From assembly GCA_025531455.1 (NCBI GenBank), contig JAMYHL010000108.1, positions 39,370-103,369 of the forward strand: a stretch of DNA of 64,000 bases, given 5' to 3'. Below the pieces are notes generated by a model that was given only the letters and a program-made list of their open reading frames with translations, made no database searches and was not told where the DNA came from. This document shows positions 45,137-57,014 of this stretch, in pieces. This stretch comes from Apiotrichum sp. Y4204 (lineage: Eukaryota; Basidiomycota; Tremellomycetes; Trichosporonales; Trichosporonaceae). How positions within the stretch are numbered: the first letter of the stretch is position 1; the number at the start of each line of letters is the position of its first letter. A program made the position numbers and the translations under genes.

Positions 45137-47262
45137 CTACCAACCTCCATACGGGTCCCCGCCACTGCCGCCGGCAGAGGGACCGGGGCCTCCACCCATC
45201 CCACGTCCGCCGCGGTTGCGCCCCCGGCGCCCCCGTCCACCGCGCGCACTCGCCGGATGTTGTTGAGCTGCCGGCTGCTGCTGAACCTGCTGGGGCTGCT
45301 GGCGCTGGCGCTTCTGCTGCGGCTGCTGGCTTTGACTCTGCTGCGACTGAGGCCGCGGCTGGCCTCCACCGCCGCGGCCCTGGCCCTGCTCGCCGCGCAC
45401 GACGTTGAGCCCGGGAACGCCCTTGAGGCCCATCTTGCCGACGGTCTTGGCCTGGAGACCCGGTGCGCGCCATACACCGTCCGCGTCCGGGTCGGTGCGG
45501 AGCACGTGCTGCGCGTAGTCGTTGGCATTGGACACCAGGTTGGCCTGGTTCCACTTCAGGTTCCGGAGGTTTGAGTTGTAGTACCCCAACCACGCCTGGT
45601 ATGCCTGGGCCTTGGTGTCGGGAGACACTTGCGCGAGCGCGCCGTCGACAATCGTGCGCACGCCAGCGAGCTCGCTCGCGTCCAGACGCGGAAAGTCGTG
45701 CAACGTAAACGTCCGAAGGGTCTTGTCGGCAAGGAAGAAGGACTCAAAGTCGGCAAGGACAAGCACGCCGTGGCCTTGGGCGCCAGCGCGCGCCGTACGA
45801 CCAAGGCGGTGGACATCTGAAAGTTAGAATAGTTTAACGGCTAAAGAATTCCGTTTCCACTCACACTGCTCGCCGCTGCTGGGAAGGCCGACCTGAACGA
45901 CGCCGGTGACGCCCTGCACGTCGATGCCGCGAGCGGTGACATCGGATGAGAAGAGGACGCCGCGGTCGGCTGCACGAAATGCGTCCGTGGAGCGCGTGCG
46001 CTTTGCCTGCGACATGCGCGAGTGGATCTCCCACACGGGGTAGGAGGTGGGAAGAGCCGAAAAGAGCTCGTAGAAGAGACCCGCCGCGCGTGCCGTGGGA
46101 AGAAAGACCATCACTGAGGTTAGCGAGATACAATGTAGTGACGCACGCTTGAAGCCACCACGCTCGGCACTCAGCACCTCCTCGCGCATGAGGACCATGA
46201 CAGCCGCGGCCATAATGTCGTGTGCGGGAACGACGAGCTTCTCCTGCACGACATGCTTGTGTGCATTGATGTCCTCCTCTTTGAGCGTCGTGATAAAGTG
46301 ATGGTCGGCGCGGAGCGCGATGGACGAGATCTGATATCAGTTAGGCGCAGGCACTCAACTCACAGAGTGCACCTCGGCCGGCAGGGTGGCGGAGAAGAGC
46401 AACGTCTGCCTTGGGACAGCCGCACGGTTCGGAAGGCTCTCAAGGATCTTGAGGAGTTCACGACGGAAACCCGCGTCCAGCAGCCGGTCCGCCTCGTCGA
46501 GCACGAGCGTGCCTGCCATCAGAGTTATACCATAGCACACGCACGGAGCTGCGAGAAGCGCGAAGCGAGGCCCGCGTTCTCGAGAAGATCAACCAGGCGG
46601 CCAGGCGTAGCGACGAGAATGTCCGCGCTGAAATCAGTACACGGTCAAAAGACAATGCAGCACACCCTACTCACCGCCCGTTCCGCAGGTTCTTCACGTC
46701 GGTCGCCATATTCGTCCCGCCCACGACACACTGAACACGGAGGCTACTGCCCTTCACAAGGCCCTCGGCGGCGGCGCCAATCTGGGCCGCGAGCTCGCGC
46801 GTCGGCGACAGGACGAGCACAGACGTGTGCTCTGCCTTTGAGAGCGGGGCCGCCAAAAGACGCTGAATGGACGGAACCAGGAAGGCGAGCGTCTTGCCCG
46901 TGCCAGTCTTGGCCTGCGCCAACACGTCGTGCTCCGCCATGATGGACGGGAGGGTTGCCGCCTGAACCTGGGACAGTCAGCTAAGAATGGATATCGCTCT
47001 TTACCTCGGTACAAAACTCGAAGGGGATGTTGGCGAGCAGCGCGGCGCTAAGCCCAGGAATGGAGGCGAAACGCGTTTGGGTGGTCGCGTTTTGCGCCGC
47101 GGAGGGCATGGCAGCCGGGCCAGGCGTAGTCTGGCCTGACGTGAGCGCGGGGGTTGCCGACGCAGAGGCGTCAGCAGACGCGGCAGCAGCGACGGCGTGG
47201 GGACGGGGTCCGCGGCGCTTTCCTCTGAATCCACGGTTGCGGTTTGCTTGTGGGGCGGACAT
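45137..47262 (-). CDS. DEAD-box RNA helicase, MSS116-like
   Basis: Multi-exon gene starting [18 protein letters not shown], a basic N-terminus that may be a mitochondrial presequence or an RNA-binding tail. All main motifs are visible in order: [17 protein letters not shown] (Q region), [16 protein letters not shown] (I), [11 protein letters not shown] (Ia), GGTN, LVATPGR (Ib), [11 protein letters not shown] (II), [10 protein letters not shown] (III), [12 protein letters not shown] (IV), [11 protein letters not shown] (V) and [12 protein letters not shown] (VI). The C-terminus has a Gln-rich block and RGG-like repeats ([15 protein letters not shown]), typical for RNA binding. Relatives in yeast mitochondria help group I/II intron splicing and translation. 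Location in mitochondria is inferred from the family only. Confidence 0.9.
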
Positions 47263-47510
47263 GATGATGGAATGGGGGTAATGGGGTGAATGAAAGAGTG
47301 CGAGTTGTCGATAACAGATGTGTACGCCCGAGAAAGAGACAGAGTGAGTGGTGGTGGAGGCGCAACTTTTTTTTTTTTTTGGGTCTTTGTGCAACGTGTC
47401 TGCCCTACCTTTTGGATTGCTCCCATCAGCCAACAATCCAACTCCCCGTCCATCCTTGCTCTCTGATACAAATGCATGCTACGCTACAGTGTCGCTACTT
47501 GTCTCTCGAG

Positions 47511-48506
47511 CTAGATGCACCCGGGAAGAGACGCCTTTTCGCTATCGACATTGACCGCGCGCATGTTTTCGTACGCGGGGGGTCCGGTAGACGCGGTGGC
47601 AAACGACGCGGCGTCGGAGCGCAAGGGGCGAGGCCGGCGAGGGTCATTGTGTCGGTGCGCCGGGGCGACACGCGTGATCGGGACGTGAACGTAATCGACG
47701 TCGTCCGTGTCGCGCGAGATGCAGAGCGCAGCTCGGGGGCCAGAAATCCACGGCCCATTCTCCTCCAGATCGTACAACGTGCGTCGCAGCGTGCCGTGGC
47801 CATGCTTCCGGAGGGCATACACCGGCATACCGACAAGGCCCATCACGAGCTAGAAGAGTCAGGTTGGGTTGTGTGATGAGGACGTACCAGAGTGGCGAGC
47901 CACCATCCGAGGCCGGTCGCAACGTACGCGAGGCTGAGTGTGAGCAGGTGACAGCAGTGGTGCGGCGCCAGACTCACTTGGTGTACGGAATCTCTACACC
48001 CATCACCTCTGTCATCCTATTATGAAACTTGCCATCATGCCAGACCCACACGGTGGCTGCGATAATGCACGAAAACTCAAAACAGAAGGCGACGAGCAAC
48101 ACACACGTGTCGGCGAGCACTGAGTTGATCGCGCTCTTGCGCGAGATGAAGAAGGACATGAGACTCGGAGGTGAGCGGCGGCGGTGTTGGTCACTCACGA
48201 AAGGAAGAGGTACAGCAGGAAGAGGGTGCAGAACGTCAGCGAGGCGTAAAAGATGGGCGAGAGCGCGTTCTCGTAGAACTTGGCTGGGGAGTGAGCTATG
48301 CTGCTAGGCATCCTCCTTCATTGAAACATTGGCATCAGCCGGCACCTGCACTCACAGTGGTAGTAGTGCGCAAACTGCACCATGTCCTTGTTCTCTCCCA
48401 GCTGGCGGTGGTACGCGGCGGTGGCGCCAGCAATGACACCGAGGAGTGTGATGGTCGATAGCGTGTACAGTGTGTACAGCGTCGTGCGCACTGTGCCAGC
48501 GCGCAT
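47511..48506 (-). CDS. Tetraspan membrane protein, function unknown
   Basis: Five exons join in frame from MRAGTVRTTLYTLYTL (ATG at 48506). The hydrophobic segments are LSTITLLGVIAGATAA, PIFYASLTFCTLFLLYLFL, VLADTCVLLVAFCFEFSCII and VATGLGWWLATLLVMGLVG, giving four helices. Conserved-looking loops follow (HYYHSKFYENALSP, WVWHDGKFHNR). A polar, His/Pro-rich cytosolic tail of about 80 residues ends EKASLPGCI. Introns are short with GTGAGT or GTACGT donors. The layout is like fungal MARVEL/tetraspan proteins of eisosomes and septins, but no diagnostic motif was seen. Confidence 0.7.
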
Positions 48507-49950
48507 CTTGACCAACCGTCAACAGTGAGTAGTCAGAAGTTATAGCAGCGCGGGGAGTGTAAGCCGTGAGTCGTGAGTCGCGAGGTGTGAGGCTGTGAGG
48601 TTGGGGAGGCGGGTCCTTGTGGTCGCTACTCAAGAAGGATTCTGGAAAACGGATAACGGCAGACCCACACTCTGACCTTTATGTATCTCCCAAGATGTGA
48701 TACTCCAGGTGGCTATGTGATTGTGACGGACACGAGACATCGGGGGAGGAGCTTGTTTCGAAACAGCAAGTCAAGGGAATGACATGGGAGAGAGCACGTC
48801 GCAACCTGGTACGCACGCGAAGGATGAAGAGAAAGGGGACGGGGGGTATCCTGCGAATGCACCGCTCTCTGCACAAGAGCCGTGTTGGGAACTGCTGCAT
48901 GCTCCAGTTTGTCTCTCTTCTCTTGTTGTGGAAGCCTGGAGGCCTCGAGTGTTGTCCCTTTGACCGGTGCACTGCCGGACACTGCCTACCCCTGGCCATC
49001 CCGCGGACTCGGACCTCTGCGACGATGGAGACGAACGGATCGAACACTTCCGGAATGTGCGTGCTGCCGCTGCAATAGGGGTCTCAGAAGGAACTCGGAT
49101 GAGCTTTGCTCGGGAATGGAAGCGGAATGAAGAGGGGCGATGGATGGATAAAGATTCGAGTCGAGGTGGATGTAAACAATCGTGTCGGGTGTGGCCATTT
49201 GTTTCAGCTCTCTGTGCAACACAGTCTCTAGATCTCTAGACCACAACCAGCTGATGCTGTGTTACTAACCCGGGCATAATGGGCATGCTGGCCAGCTGAA
49301 CAATGACAAGGACATGCATGGCTTCTCCTCTGCTTCAAGAATCGCTCCACATTGCCGACGTCGCACAACCAGTTGACGCTCGCCTCCTCGAGCTTTCTCT
49401 TGTCGGGTGTGGCAGTGCCCTAGCCTCGGCAAGAACGCCAGAGCAGCTTTGTTCCTCGCCCAACAACGTTCTGTCGGCACTGGCATTCAATACATGCTGC
49501 ACAGGTCGGCCACCCGAGACGTGTTGGACATCAAATGCGGGTGTCAACTCACCGGACGCTACTATTGTGTGGAATAAATCCATCCGGCGCCGTCGCTCGT
49601 TTGCTCGTACGCTCGTCTGTCCGCTCCGTCGCGCCTTGCCTCACCCCTTAACCATCACTCTGCCGCGCCTCTGCTCTGCATAGCTAGCATAGCTGCTCCC
49701 GCGTCCCGGGCACATGAGCGATTCAAAGCGAGGGAGGCCATTGGACTCCCACTGCCTTGAGCATGCCTGCATCTCCGAAACGTGCGCATCTGTACTGGAG
49801 AATGCTGTTCTGATCTAAAGCTTCTTCTCACAGTCATCGCTTCCGAATGGTCTCTCCGCATCTGTGTCACTCTATAAACGGTACTATACAAGGATCTCCC
49901 TAGGGCTCTGCTTCTTCACGGAGAGTCTATGAGAAACTATTGGAGTGCAG
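48507..49950. other. Intergenic, 1.4 kb
   Basis: Many overlapping short open frames on both strands but none with motifs or splice joins that I can support. Promoter of the tetraspan gene at its left end and the 3' flank of the His-rich gene at its right. Confidence 0.5.
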
Positions 49951-50622
49951 CTAACGGTACTCGCGATAGTGAGTGCGGTGCTCGTGGTGGTGGGTGTCTC
50001 CGTGGCGGTGTCCGTGGTTGTGGCTGTGTGGGACATGGATGTGGTGGTCGTACTTCATCTTCTCGTAGCTATGGTTCTTCTCGCGATGCGGAAGGTGGTC
50101 GACAACACGAGAGAAGAGGCCGCGCTTCTCGTGGTGGTGGTTGTCGTGCGAGTCACTGAGGTGCCCATAGTCGCTGTGGCTGCCCGAGTGGTGACGGCGG
50201 TGACCTTGCGTGTGCGCATGGGTGTGGCTTGGCACGACGAGATGGTGGTGGGGATAGGAGTGGCCGCCGTGGGTTCCGCTGTGCGCACCGTGCCCAGAGT
50301 GGCCGTGCTTGCTGTGGTGATGGTGATGGGTGGACGATGAGTGTGAGTGCGAGTGATGGTGACCCTTGTGAGAGTGCCCGTCGCGGTGTCCGTGCGTGGG
50401 ACGGTGGTAGTGCCCGACGTCGCTGTGGTACCCGTCGAGGTATCCAGCCTTGTAGCCGTCCGTGTAACCGTCTTTGAGGTATCCGTCTTTGAGGCGCCCG
50501 GTGTAATGCCCGTGCCCGTGACTGTGGCCGTGGGCGAGGTCGTGCCCGAGATGCTGCCCGGAATGACGGACGTGCGTCGTAGTGTGGCGACTGTGGTGAT
50601 GGTGGTGGTCGGACGGCGACAT
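49951..50622 (-). CDS. Histidine-rich protein, about 223 aa
   Basis: The frame from ATG at 50622 (MSPSDHHHHHSRH) to stop at 49951 codes a protein in which I count about 69 His in 223 residues (near 31%). The His occur as HHHHH runs and as GHSHGHGH, HSHSHSSSTHHHHH and PHSHNHGHRHGD. A Tyr/Gly repeat, DGYLKDGYTDGYKAGYLDGY, interrupts them near residue 50. A TATATA lies 107 bases upstream on the same strand, in line with this start rather than the far upstream in-frame extension to 51042. Such composition suggests binding of Zn, Ni or Cu, as in His-rich metal-storage or trafficking proteins; this is inference. No signal peptide or membrane helix. The plus-strand frame opposite is also open, because CAY/CAC codons read GTG there. 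Confidence 0.65.
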   Translation of the reverse strand: MSPSDHHHHHSRHTTTHVRHSGQHLGHDLAHGHSHGHGHYTGRLKDGYLKDGYTDGYKAGYLDGYHSDVGHYHRPTHGHRDGHSHKGHHHSHSHSSSTHHHHHSKHGHSGHGAHSGTHGGHSYPHHHLVVPSHTHAHTQGHRRHHSGSHSDYGHLSDSHDNHHHEKRGLFSRVVDHLPHREKNHSYEKMKYDHHIHVPHSHNHGHRHGDTHHHEHRTHYREYR

Positions 50623-50728
50623 GTTGGCGCTGAGCAGAGGTGTAGAAGTCGGCGTTGAAGTCGGATAATGTTCAAGTAGCGGTTGCTGGAGAGATGACCT
50701 CGACACACGCTGGGCAGGTCTTGTTAAG

Positions 50729-50734
50729 TATATA
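50729..50734 (-). promoter_or_regulatory. TATA box of the His-rich gene
   Basis: TATATA, palindromic, about 107 bases upstream of the ATG of the His-rich gene. Confidence 0.45.
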
Positions 50735-51191
50735 GGGGTGTACACCTCGGCATCGAGAGGACATTCTTCCAAGCACTCGTCCGTCATGCCTCTGCACGAT
50801 GAGACAATGTTTATCATGAGGTCATGCCCAGCAGCAGTGTCAGAAGCAACAGTGGTGACCTCTGTTCCTCTTCGAGTCGGCCGAGAAGCAAAAGGGTGGA
50901 TCACCAAAGAGATGTTCAAGAAGGCAAGAAGGCAAGAACCAACTGCGCCACCCGGTACATACTGTGCATTGCGCACTACTTGTGCCAGAACTGCGGACAC
51001 CAACGACATTGGACTCGCCGTCATGGCACTGACAGGTCTCACCTTGCACCCGGGAACAGCGCTGTGCAGTGTTGTCTCGCAGAGCGTAATCCGAAGTGCA
51101 CGCTGAGTTTGCTCTCCCTGCCATCATCGCCAACAGTATGCGCGCCGCCCGTCCCCAGGGAGCTATAAGTTGATGCTGCTGTCGCCAGAAC

Positions 51192-51349
51192 TCATAACTC
51201 TACCGCAGCCGCGCCAATGAAGCCCGTGACGATGCCAACTATGCAGAGGGAGAACTGCTGTAGGTTGTCTGCCGCGGTGAGTGAGTGCAACTTCTCCTCG
51301 TTCTCGGTGGGCTTGCGGTCGCCTCCCGTTCGGTGATGAGGGCGGCCAT
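51192..51349 (-). CDS. Possible small single-helix membrane protein (frame interrupted)
   Basis: The minus strand shows a credible C-terminus: DRKPTENEEKLHSLTAAD, then a hydrophobic helix FSLCIVGIVTGFIGAAAVEL ending at TGA. An ATG at 51349 (MAALITERE) precedes it in a good context, but in another frame: one base too many or too few separates the two near 51325. Neither a standard intron nor the upstream frames could be joined to this exon. It may be a real small tail-anchored protein with a sequencing indel, a frameshifted gene, or part of a larger gene upstream. Confidence 0.3.
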
Positions 51350-52255
51350 GGGGCGATTACCCTAGCATGGTAAGCGGAAGAAGGTTGCCACGCCGAAGAC
51401 TGCCGCGAAGGGCGTCCACAATGAAGACCATGTCCAGCGGGTGTGTCCTGGGGTGCAGAACTGCTCGTTGCTGCCAGACTGCTTGCCGCTGCTCCCATTC
51501 TGTTGAGTGAGTGTGATCAGCGTGATCGATCGCGCCGTGGCACTGCCACCACGAGGTGAGGACATGACACTCCTGTACCAGCTGGGTTGTCGTTGACTCC
51601 AGAGACTAAGTGGTCGATGGGACAAAGAGCACATGAAGAGCACAGGGCAAGTGGCCTCGACGCCAGTGTTGAACATGTTGGTGAGTCATCCTCCACCATT
51701 GCTCCACTCTCTGCGTGGATGGCTTCCACTCTCGCTCGAGGTCGTGGTCCACCTATATACAGCCTACTGAACCTCTGTCCTCTGATGCTCCTCCACCAGA
51801 CCCTCCACCACTCCTCTGTCGTCCTGTCGTCCATTCACTGTCAGCCCCAGTGGGATCCTACAGCCAACCACAGTGCCAAGCGACGTCGGAATCGCGGTCA
51901 CATGTACTCCGAGGCAAAAGGGCCCCGCAACGCCTCCACAACGCCTCCACAGGCCTCCACTGCTTCAGGGCGCTATCTCCGTGCCCCGCCGCGGGGCCGC
52001 GCGCATGTCCGCCAACGCGCCAACCACGACGCCGAAAGAATGTGTTCATGCCGTCATGCCGAGCTCGGCACGCCCGGCTAGTCACCCCGGGGATTCCAAG
52101 TGACAGCCTCTCACCCCCTCGGGGTTGCAAAACAGGGTGTGATCTGATGACAAAGATATCAAGAATATCCAGAATGCCATCTCGAAGTTGGTACTGTACA
52201 TAAACATTGAAGGCGCACGTTCCCTGGGCAGTCATTTCGCTTTATCGTCGACAAT
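51350..52255. other. Intergenic, 0.9 kb
   Basis: Open frames on the minus strand (51362-51676, 51517-51834) may include further exons of the small membrane protein but were not joined. The right part is the promoter of the DHA1 transporter. Confidence 0.45.
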
Positions 52256-54280
52256 ATGCCCACCCAGCTCGGCGAGGACAAGGCAGCTGCGCCAGTCCAC
52301 TCACCATCGACTGCGCCGCCGTCCGCTACCACCACCAATTTTGCACCACCAGAAACCGATCCCCCAACGCCAACAAGTGTCAAGCGTACCCACGATGTGA
52401 CCGCGTCAGCAGCGACGCTTCCGTCTGGAATCGATGAGAAGAAGGATGCACGTATTGAAATCGACAACAGCGTCGAACTGCCGGCGGGCTGCGAGCGGGA
52501 CATGTATGAGCGACCGGACGGCACTTCGGAGCCCGTCATCTGGGTTGACTTTCCACCTGGATCCACGGACAACCCGTTCTACTTCTCCAAAAGCCGAAAA
52601 GTGGCCATTACCTTGGTCGCGGTGTTCTTCACCGCCCTCTCAGGTAAGTCGCCGGGAATGCACACCTGCACGCACAGGATGGCCCTAACGTACACCTAGC
52701 ATATCAGCCCGCAGCGTTCGCGATCTCGGGAGACTCCATGTGTCGTGACCTGGGCTGCAAGCGGATAATCGTCGAGGCAGGTATCGCGCTGTACGCTTTC
52801 GGGTTTGGTCTGTTCCCCCTCTTCCTCGCCCCATTAAGCGAGGAGTTTGGCCGCCGGTGGACATATGTCGCAGCGCTCTTCTCCTTCTTCATTCTCAACC
52901 TAATGATGACGCTCGGCAAAAACGTGGCCACTATTCTCATCTGCCGATTCCTCATTGGCGGTGCAGGCAGCATCGGTGCTACCCTTGTTGGCGGTACGCT
53001 GTCTGATATCTACGTGCCGTCGCAGCGTGGAGTCCCGATGGCCATGTTTGGTTTTGCGGCGGTCTTTTTCACAGGTCTAGGCGGAGCGACCATGTCGTGG
53101 GTCGAGGGTAACCCGCGTTTCGAGTGGCGCTGGGTGTCGTGGTTCCAGTTCAGTGAGTTGCGACGGCTCGATATAAACTCTAACAACAGTCGTAACTGGT
53201 GCTTTCTTGCCTGTTGTCGTCGTCGTCCTCCGCGAAACGCGAGAAACCGTTATCCTTCGTCGCAGAGCCGCCAAGCTGCGCAAACAACGGGGACTTGCCG
53301 ATGGTGGGCGGTACACGGCTCGCAGCGAGATCACAAAGCCGAGCTTTGTCACTGCTGTTCGTACGTCGTGCGTCCGTCCCCTAGTGTTCCTCACGACCGA
53401 GCCGCTCGTCATGTTCTTCAGCCTGTGGGTCGCCCTGGGCTGGGGTGTGTTTTACTGCATGATGGCTGGCATTCCATATGTGTTCCGGAACATTCATGGA
53501 TTCAACATCATTCAAAGTGGGCAGATCTACTGGTCTATCTGGTGAGCCGCTGGGAGGCAAACATAAGCTGACGTACAGCATCGGTGCAGTCATCGGCTTC
53601 CTTGGAAACTTTCTCAACGAGCGCGTGTACAGGGCCAAGGCTCCAGTCAAAGGCGTTGATGCGCGTCTGTACGCGCCCATGTTTGCAGGAGTATTCTTTG
53701 CTGGCGGCTGCTTCATCACTGGGTTCACTTCCATTTCATCTGTCCATTGGATCGGGCCATGCATCGGCCTCGCAATGCTCCTTGGTAAGTCACCTGCCCA
53801 ACTCACTCGCTGACCGCAGCCGCCATCATGTCCATCTACATTGCAACGTTCACGTACCTCTCCGAATGCTACGGGACATACGCCTCGAGCGCAATGTCGG
53901 CCCAGTCGTTTCTTCGCAACCTGTTTGGAGGATCGTTTGCGTTCTTCACAACCGCAATGTTTGACGGTATTACAGCGCGCTGGGGTCTGGTCCTCATGGG
54001 TGGGGTGGCCGCTATTCTAGCCCTCGTTCCCTTTGCCGCCTTCTTCTACGGACCCCAGATTCGCGCGCACTCGCGTTACTCGCGCCAGCTCATGGCCGAG
54101 GAGCACTCGCGCCTTGAAGCCGAGCGCGCCAAGCGCGCTGCGATAGGGATGGACATGAGTGACGTGCAGGACCTAGAGGGTGGCGCGAACGAGGCCACCA
54201 TAGAGCGCGCTGAGAGCAGGCACAGCATGCGCAGTGATCGCAGCCTCCGCAGTCAGCGCCATGCGGCGAGTCCGGTCTAG
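52256..54280 (+). CDS. MFS transporter, DHA1 drug/polyamine:H+ antiporter type
   Basis: Multi-exon gene; exon 1 is 52256-52643, exon 2 52700-53152, exon 3 begins 53190, and further short introns follow near 53541-53578 and 53785-53818. A Pro/Thr-rich cytosolic N-terminus of about 110 residues precedes helix 1 (KVAITLVAVFFTALSAYQPA). The loop after helix 2 reads LFLAPLSEEFGRRWTY, the MFS A-motif, and IGATLVGGTLSDIYVPSQRG carries the next loop. A long central loop is basic (RRRAAKLRKQRG). The C-terminal tail after helix 12 is charged and Ser/Arg-rich (SRHSMRSDRSLRS). Relatives include yeast Tpo and Flr transporters. Substrate unknown. Confidence 0.88.
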
Positions 54281-57014
54281 ACCGCTAGACGTATGAGTCT
54301 TTGACAGTTGTACACCAGTATCCTCCAGCCTGATACAGAGCAGATCTGCATAGCAACAATGTATACATACCTTTTCGCAAGTCCAGCTGTAGTGATGGCC
54401 ATTGACTTCGACATTGTGACGCGGGGGGCCAATGGCCATAGTACATAGAATAACTCGCGCTCAATGGACTGGCCGGACTGGACGCAGCTGCGGTCGGGAC
54501 ACTTGAAGATGTCTCTACATGCCACGCTACGGGTACAGCACATATTGAAGCCGTCCTCCGAAGCCGCAGAGCTAGATAGCATGGGGAGAGGACCAATGTG
54601 CGCCTTCGTAAAGCTTTCCCAACGCGTCCATAAATGCCGTGGGAAAACTTACGGTCCCCAATCTTGGAGGCGTTCGCCAATGCCGAGGCATGCAACAAAG
54701 ACGACCTCTGAGCTCCTCAAGATCTGGATGCCCTTCTTGGGCATTGTTGTGCCAGGTCTTGGGTAGATACTACAGTACAGGATCAGACGTTGTTGATGCT
54801 CGGCATTCGGCAGGCACTGGGGAAGCACTTTTGGAAGGGGCTGCTCGACCCGAGCATCGCTGCTCCGTGATTCCGTGGAGCCATTTGCTTCACGTTGACT
54901 GAGATTGAGCTCTTGTTGGAGTCAAGAAGCGATGACATTCTTTGTCCGCCGGTAGCGTTTATGAGTGCCCTTCCGCACTCAGGTCGCAGTACCCGCGTTC
55001 CTCGGACGCTTCTGGCCAAAACATGGTGCCGGAGCCTAGAGACGGGCATTGCAAGGTCAATGGTGTGCATGCTGCACTTTACAGACTTTGGGATCCTCTC
55101 TGAGACCCAGCCATTCAACCACATTACCTGGGAGCGCGGGAGCCTCGTGTTCGATTTGTATGCCCCGTATGCCCCATATAAGTATCCCATATCCCATACC
55201 TATGCCGTACATCTTGGCAGCGGTCACGAACCCATCTTCCCGCGCTTATGCGCCTCGTTAGGCCTGGTTGCACAGGAACGCGATCCGCCATGACCAACGG
55301 TCTGCCCGTCGTCACGAGTGTCAGACGGCGTGATGTCCGACGCTGATTCTTCGCAGTACCTGGCACGGACGGAGAGTACTGACAATGTGAGTGACAATCC
55401 GGAGATATTGCACACGAGTCGTATGGTCCGGATCGTCTGTGCAATCCCACAGTGAGGTCAAACCTAAAGGCACTATCGAAGAGACCAAGGAATGGCCTGG
55501 ACTTTGGCAGACTATCGAACGGGGGCATGTAAAGCAGGCAGTGATGGAAGACATCGCGCATTAAGGGTACCCGGCGCGGTGACGTTGAATTGCTTCCCGG
55601 AAAGACGACCAATGTCTCACGTTCGCCACAGAACCTCGGAACCGTACTCGGGAGAGAGCAGCAGGAGCATTCCAATTCCGCTGCTTATCAGAAGGCGGTG
55701 GGTGTTCATGTTCACCAGTGCGGGGGGACATGAAAACGAGAGAACCGAACGAGCAGGTGACCGTGACATTGCCTTTCGATCACATTCCAATAGCCGGTGG
55801 TCGTCGCACATCTTGCACTCTCCGCCATTCCAGCTCAAAGCCCGCCGGTCTCGAGAGCACTTCTAAACATTCTAGAATTGGCGACTGAATGGAACAAGCT
55901 CACAGAGCCATCAGTGGGAGCATCCGCCGCGAGAGCAAACATCAATTTGGCAGAATGCGACTAATCGCAGCTGGCGTCGTGGGCTAGACATTGAACAGAT
56001 TCTGCTCACGAGACTCACAACCGCCGCCATGTTCCACAAAAAGCGGCACGATGATTCAACACCGCGGTCCTACTTTGTCGGCACTTTGGCCTTTTCCCGC
56101 AACAAGCTAAACATCGAACCGGGAAGGAGGCGTACATGAGAGAAATCCACGGTCGGCAGGAGCGAAGGTTCCGAAGATCTTGTCTAGGCCTTGGGACAGG
56201 AAGGACATCGTGGCTGACTGAGGCGGAGCCAATGCTGTACAGCATGTCCCCATTCGACAAGTTTGTCAACCGTTAGAATGACACAAGAGGCCACCGCCTC
56301 CCTTACTGTCTTCTGCGCCACTCGTTTAGTACACTGCTGTGGTTCCAGCTGCATTGCGCACAATAGCGGTGATCTGCACCAACGACCGACATTCCTTCGA
56401 GTGTTGGGCTTGGAAGGTTTCTCTCACCGCCTGCTGTCCGTTCGCGATGCTAAGCGTTGTCATTCCGGTGTGCCAGTCACCCCGAGATCATGGGCGGGGA
56501 AAAGATGAAGAGGTTGGAAGTGCGCAGGTCCGCTGGTTTGGCCCGCCTCGGCAGCGCCCCTCAGACCTGTCGCTACCCCTCGACCTGCCCAACAATGCTG
56601 CTGATCGTCCCAGGTACGTTCATTTAACGAGGCGCTGCGAGGGCAGGCCGCGGAACGCGAGAAACATACATAATGATGCTAGCGCTGAGAGTTGTTCTGT
56701 TCTTGTTAACGAGGGCCACACCATCTCAGCGCCAGCCTGCATTCCCAAAACATCTTCGACTCACCGCGCCACCACAACTACTCTCCCAGTCGTTGATCTC
56801 TATCTTTGAATCCTCTCAATCGCTCTTCTCGCATCTACGGTGGTCCGCTGGACCTGAGGTCTACAGAACGCACGACTGGCTTCTGCCTGTCCGAACACTT
56901 CATCCTGCCACATCTCTTCTTTTCTATTGGCCACGTGATTAGTTTGCCATTGTGACTGGTTGGAACCCTACTTGCCTCTTCTAAGAGAGTATAACCGAAC
57001 TCAAAGGTAACAAC
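54281..57014. other. Intergenic, 2.7 kb
   Basis: The second-longest gap after the glycerol divergent region. Open frames on both strands (for example 55124-55675 minus, 56339-56809 plus) show no motif and overlap each other. Near 55149-55201 there are repeated CCCCGTATGCCCCATATAAG/TATCCCATATCCCATACC words, an AT-rich TATA-like patch. I see no supported gene. Confidence 0.5.

Noticed and set aside
49945..50658. Long valine-rich plus-strand frames opposite the His-rich gene
   Set aside because: Explained by His codons reading as GTG on the other strand; the valine-rich text has no plausible fold.
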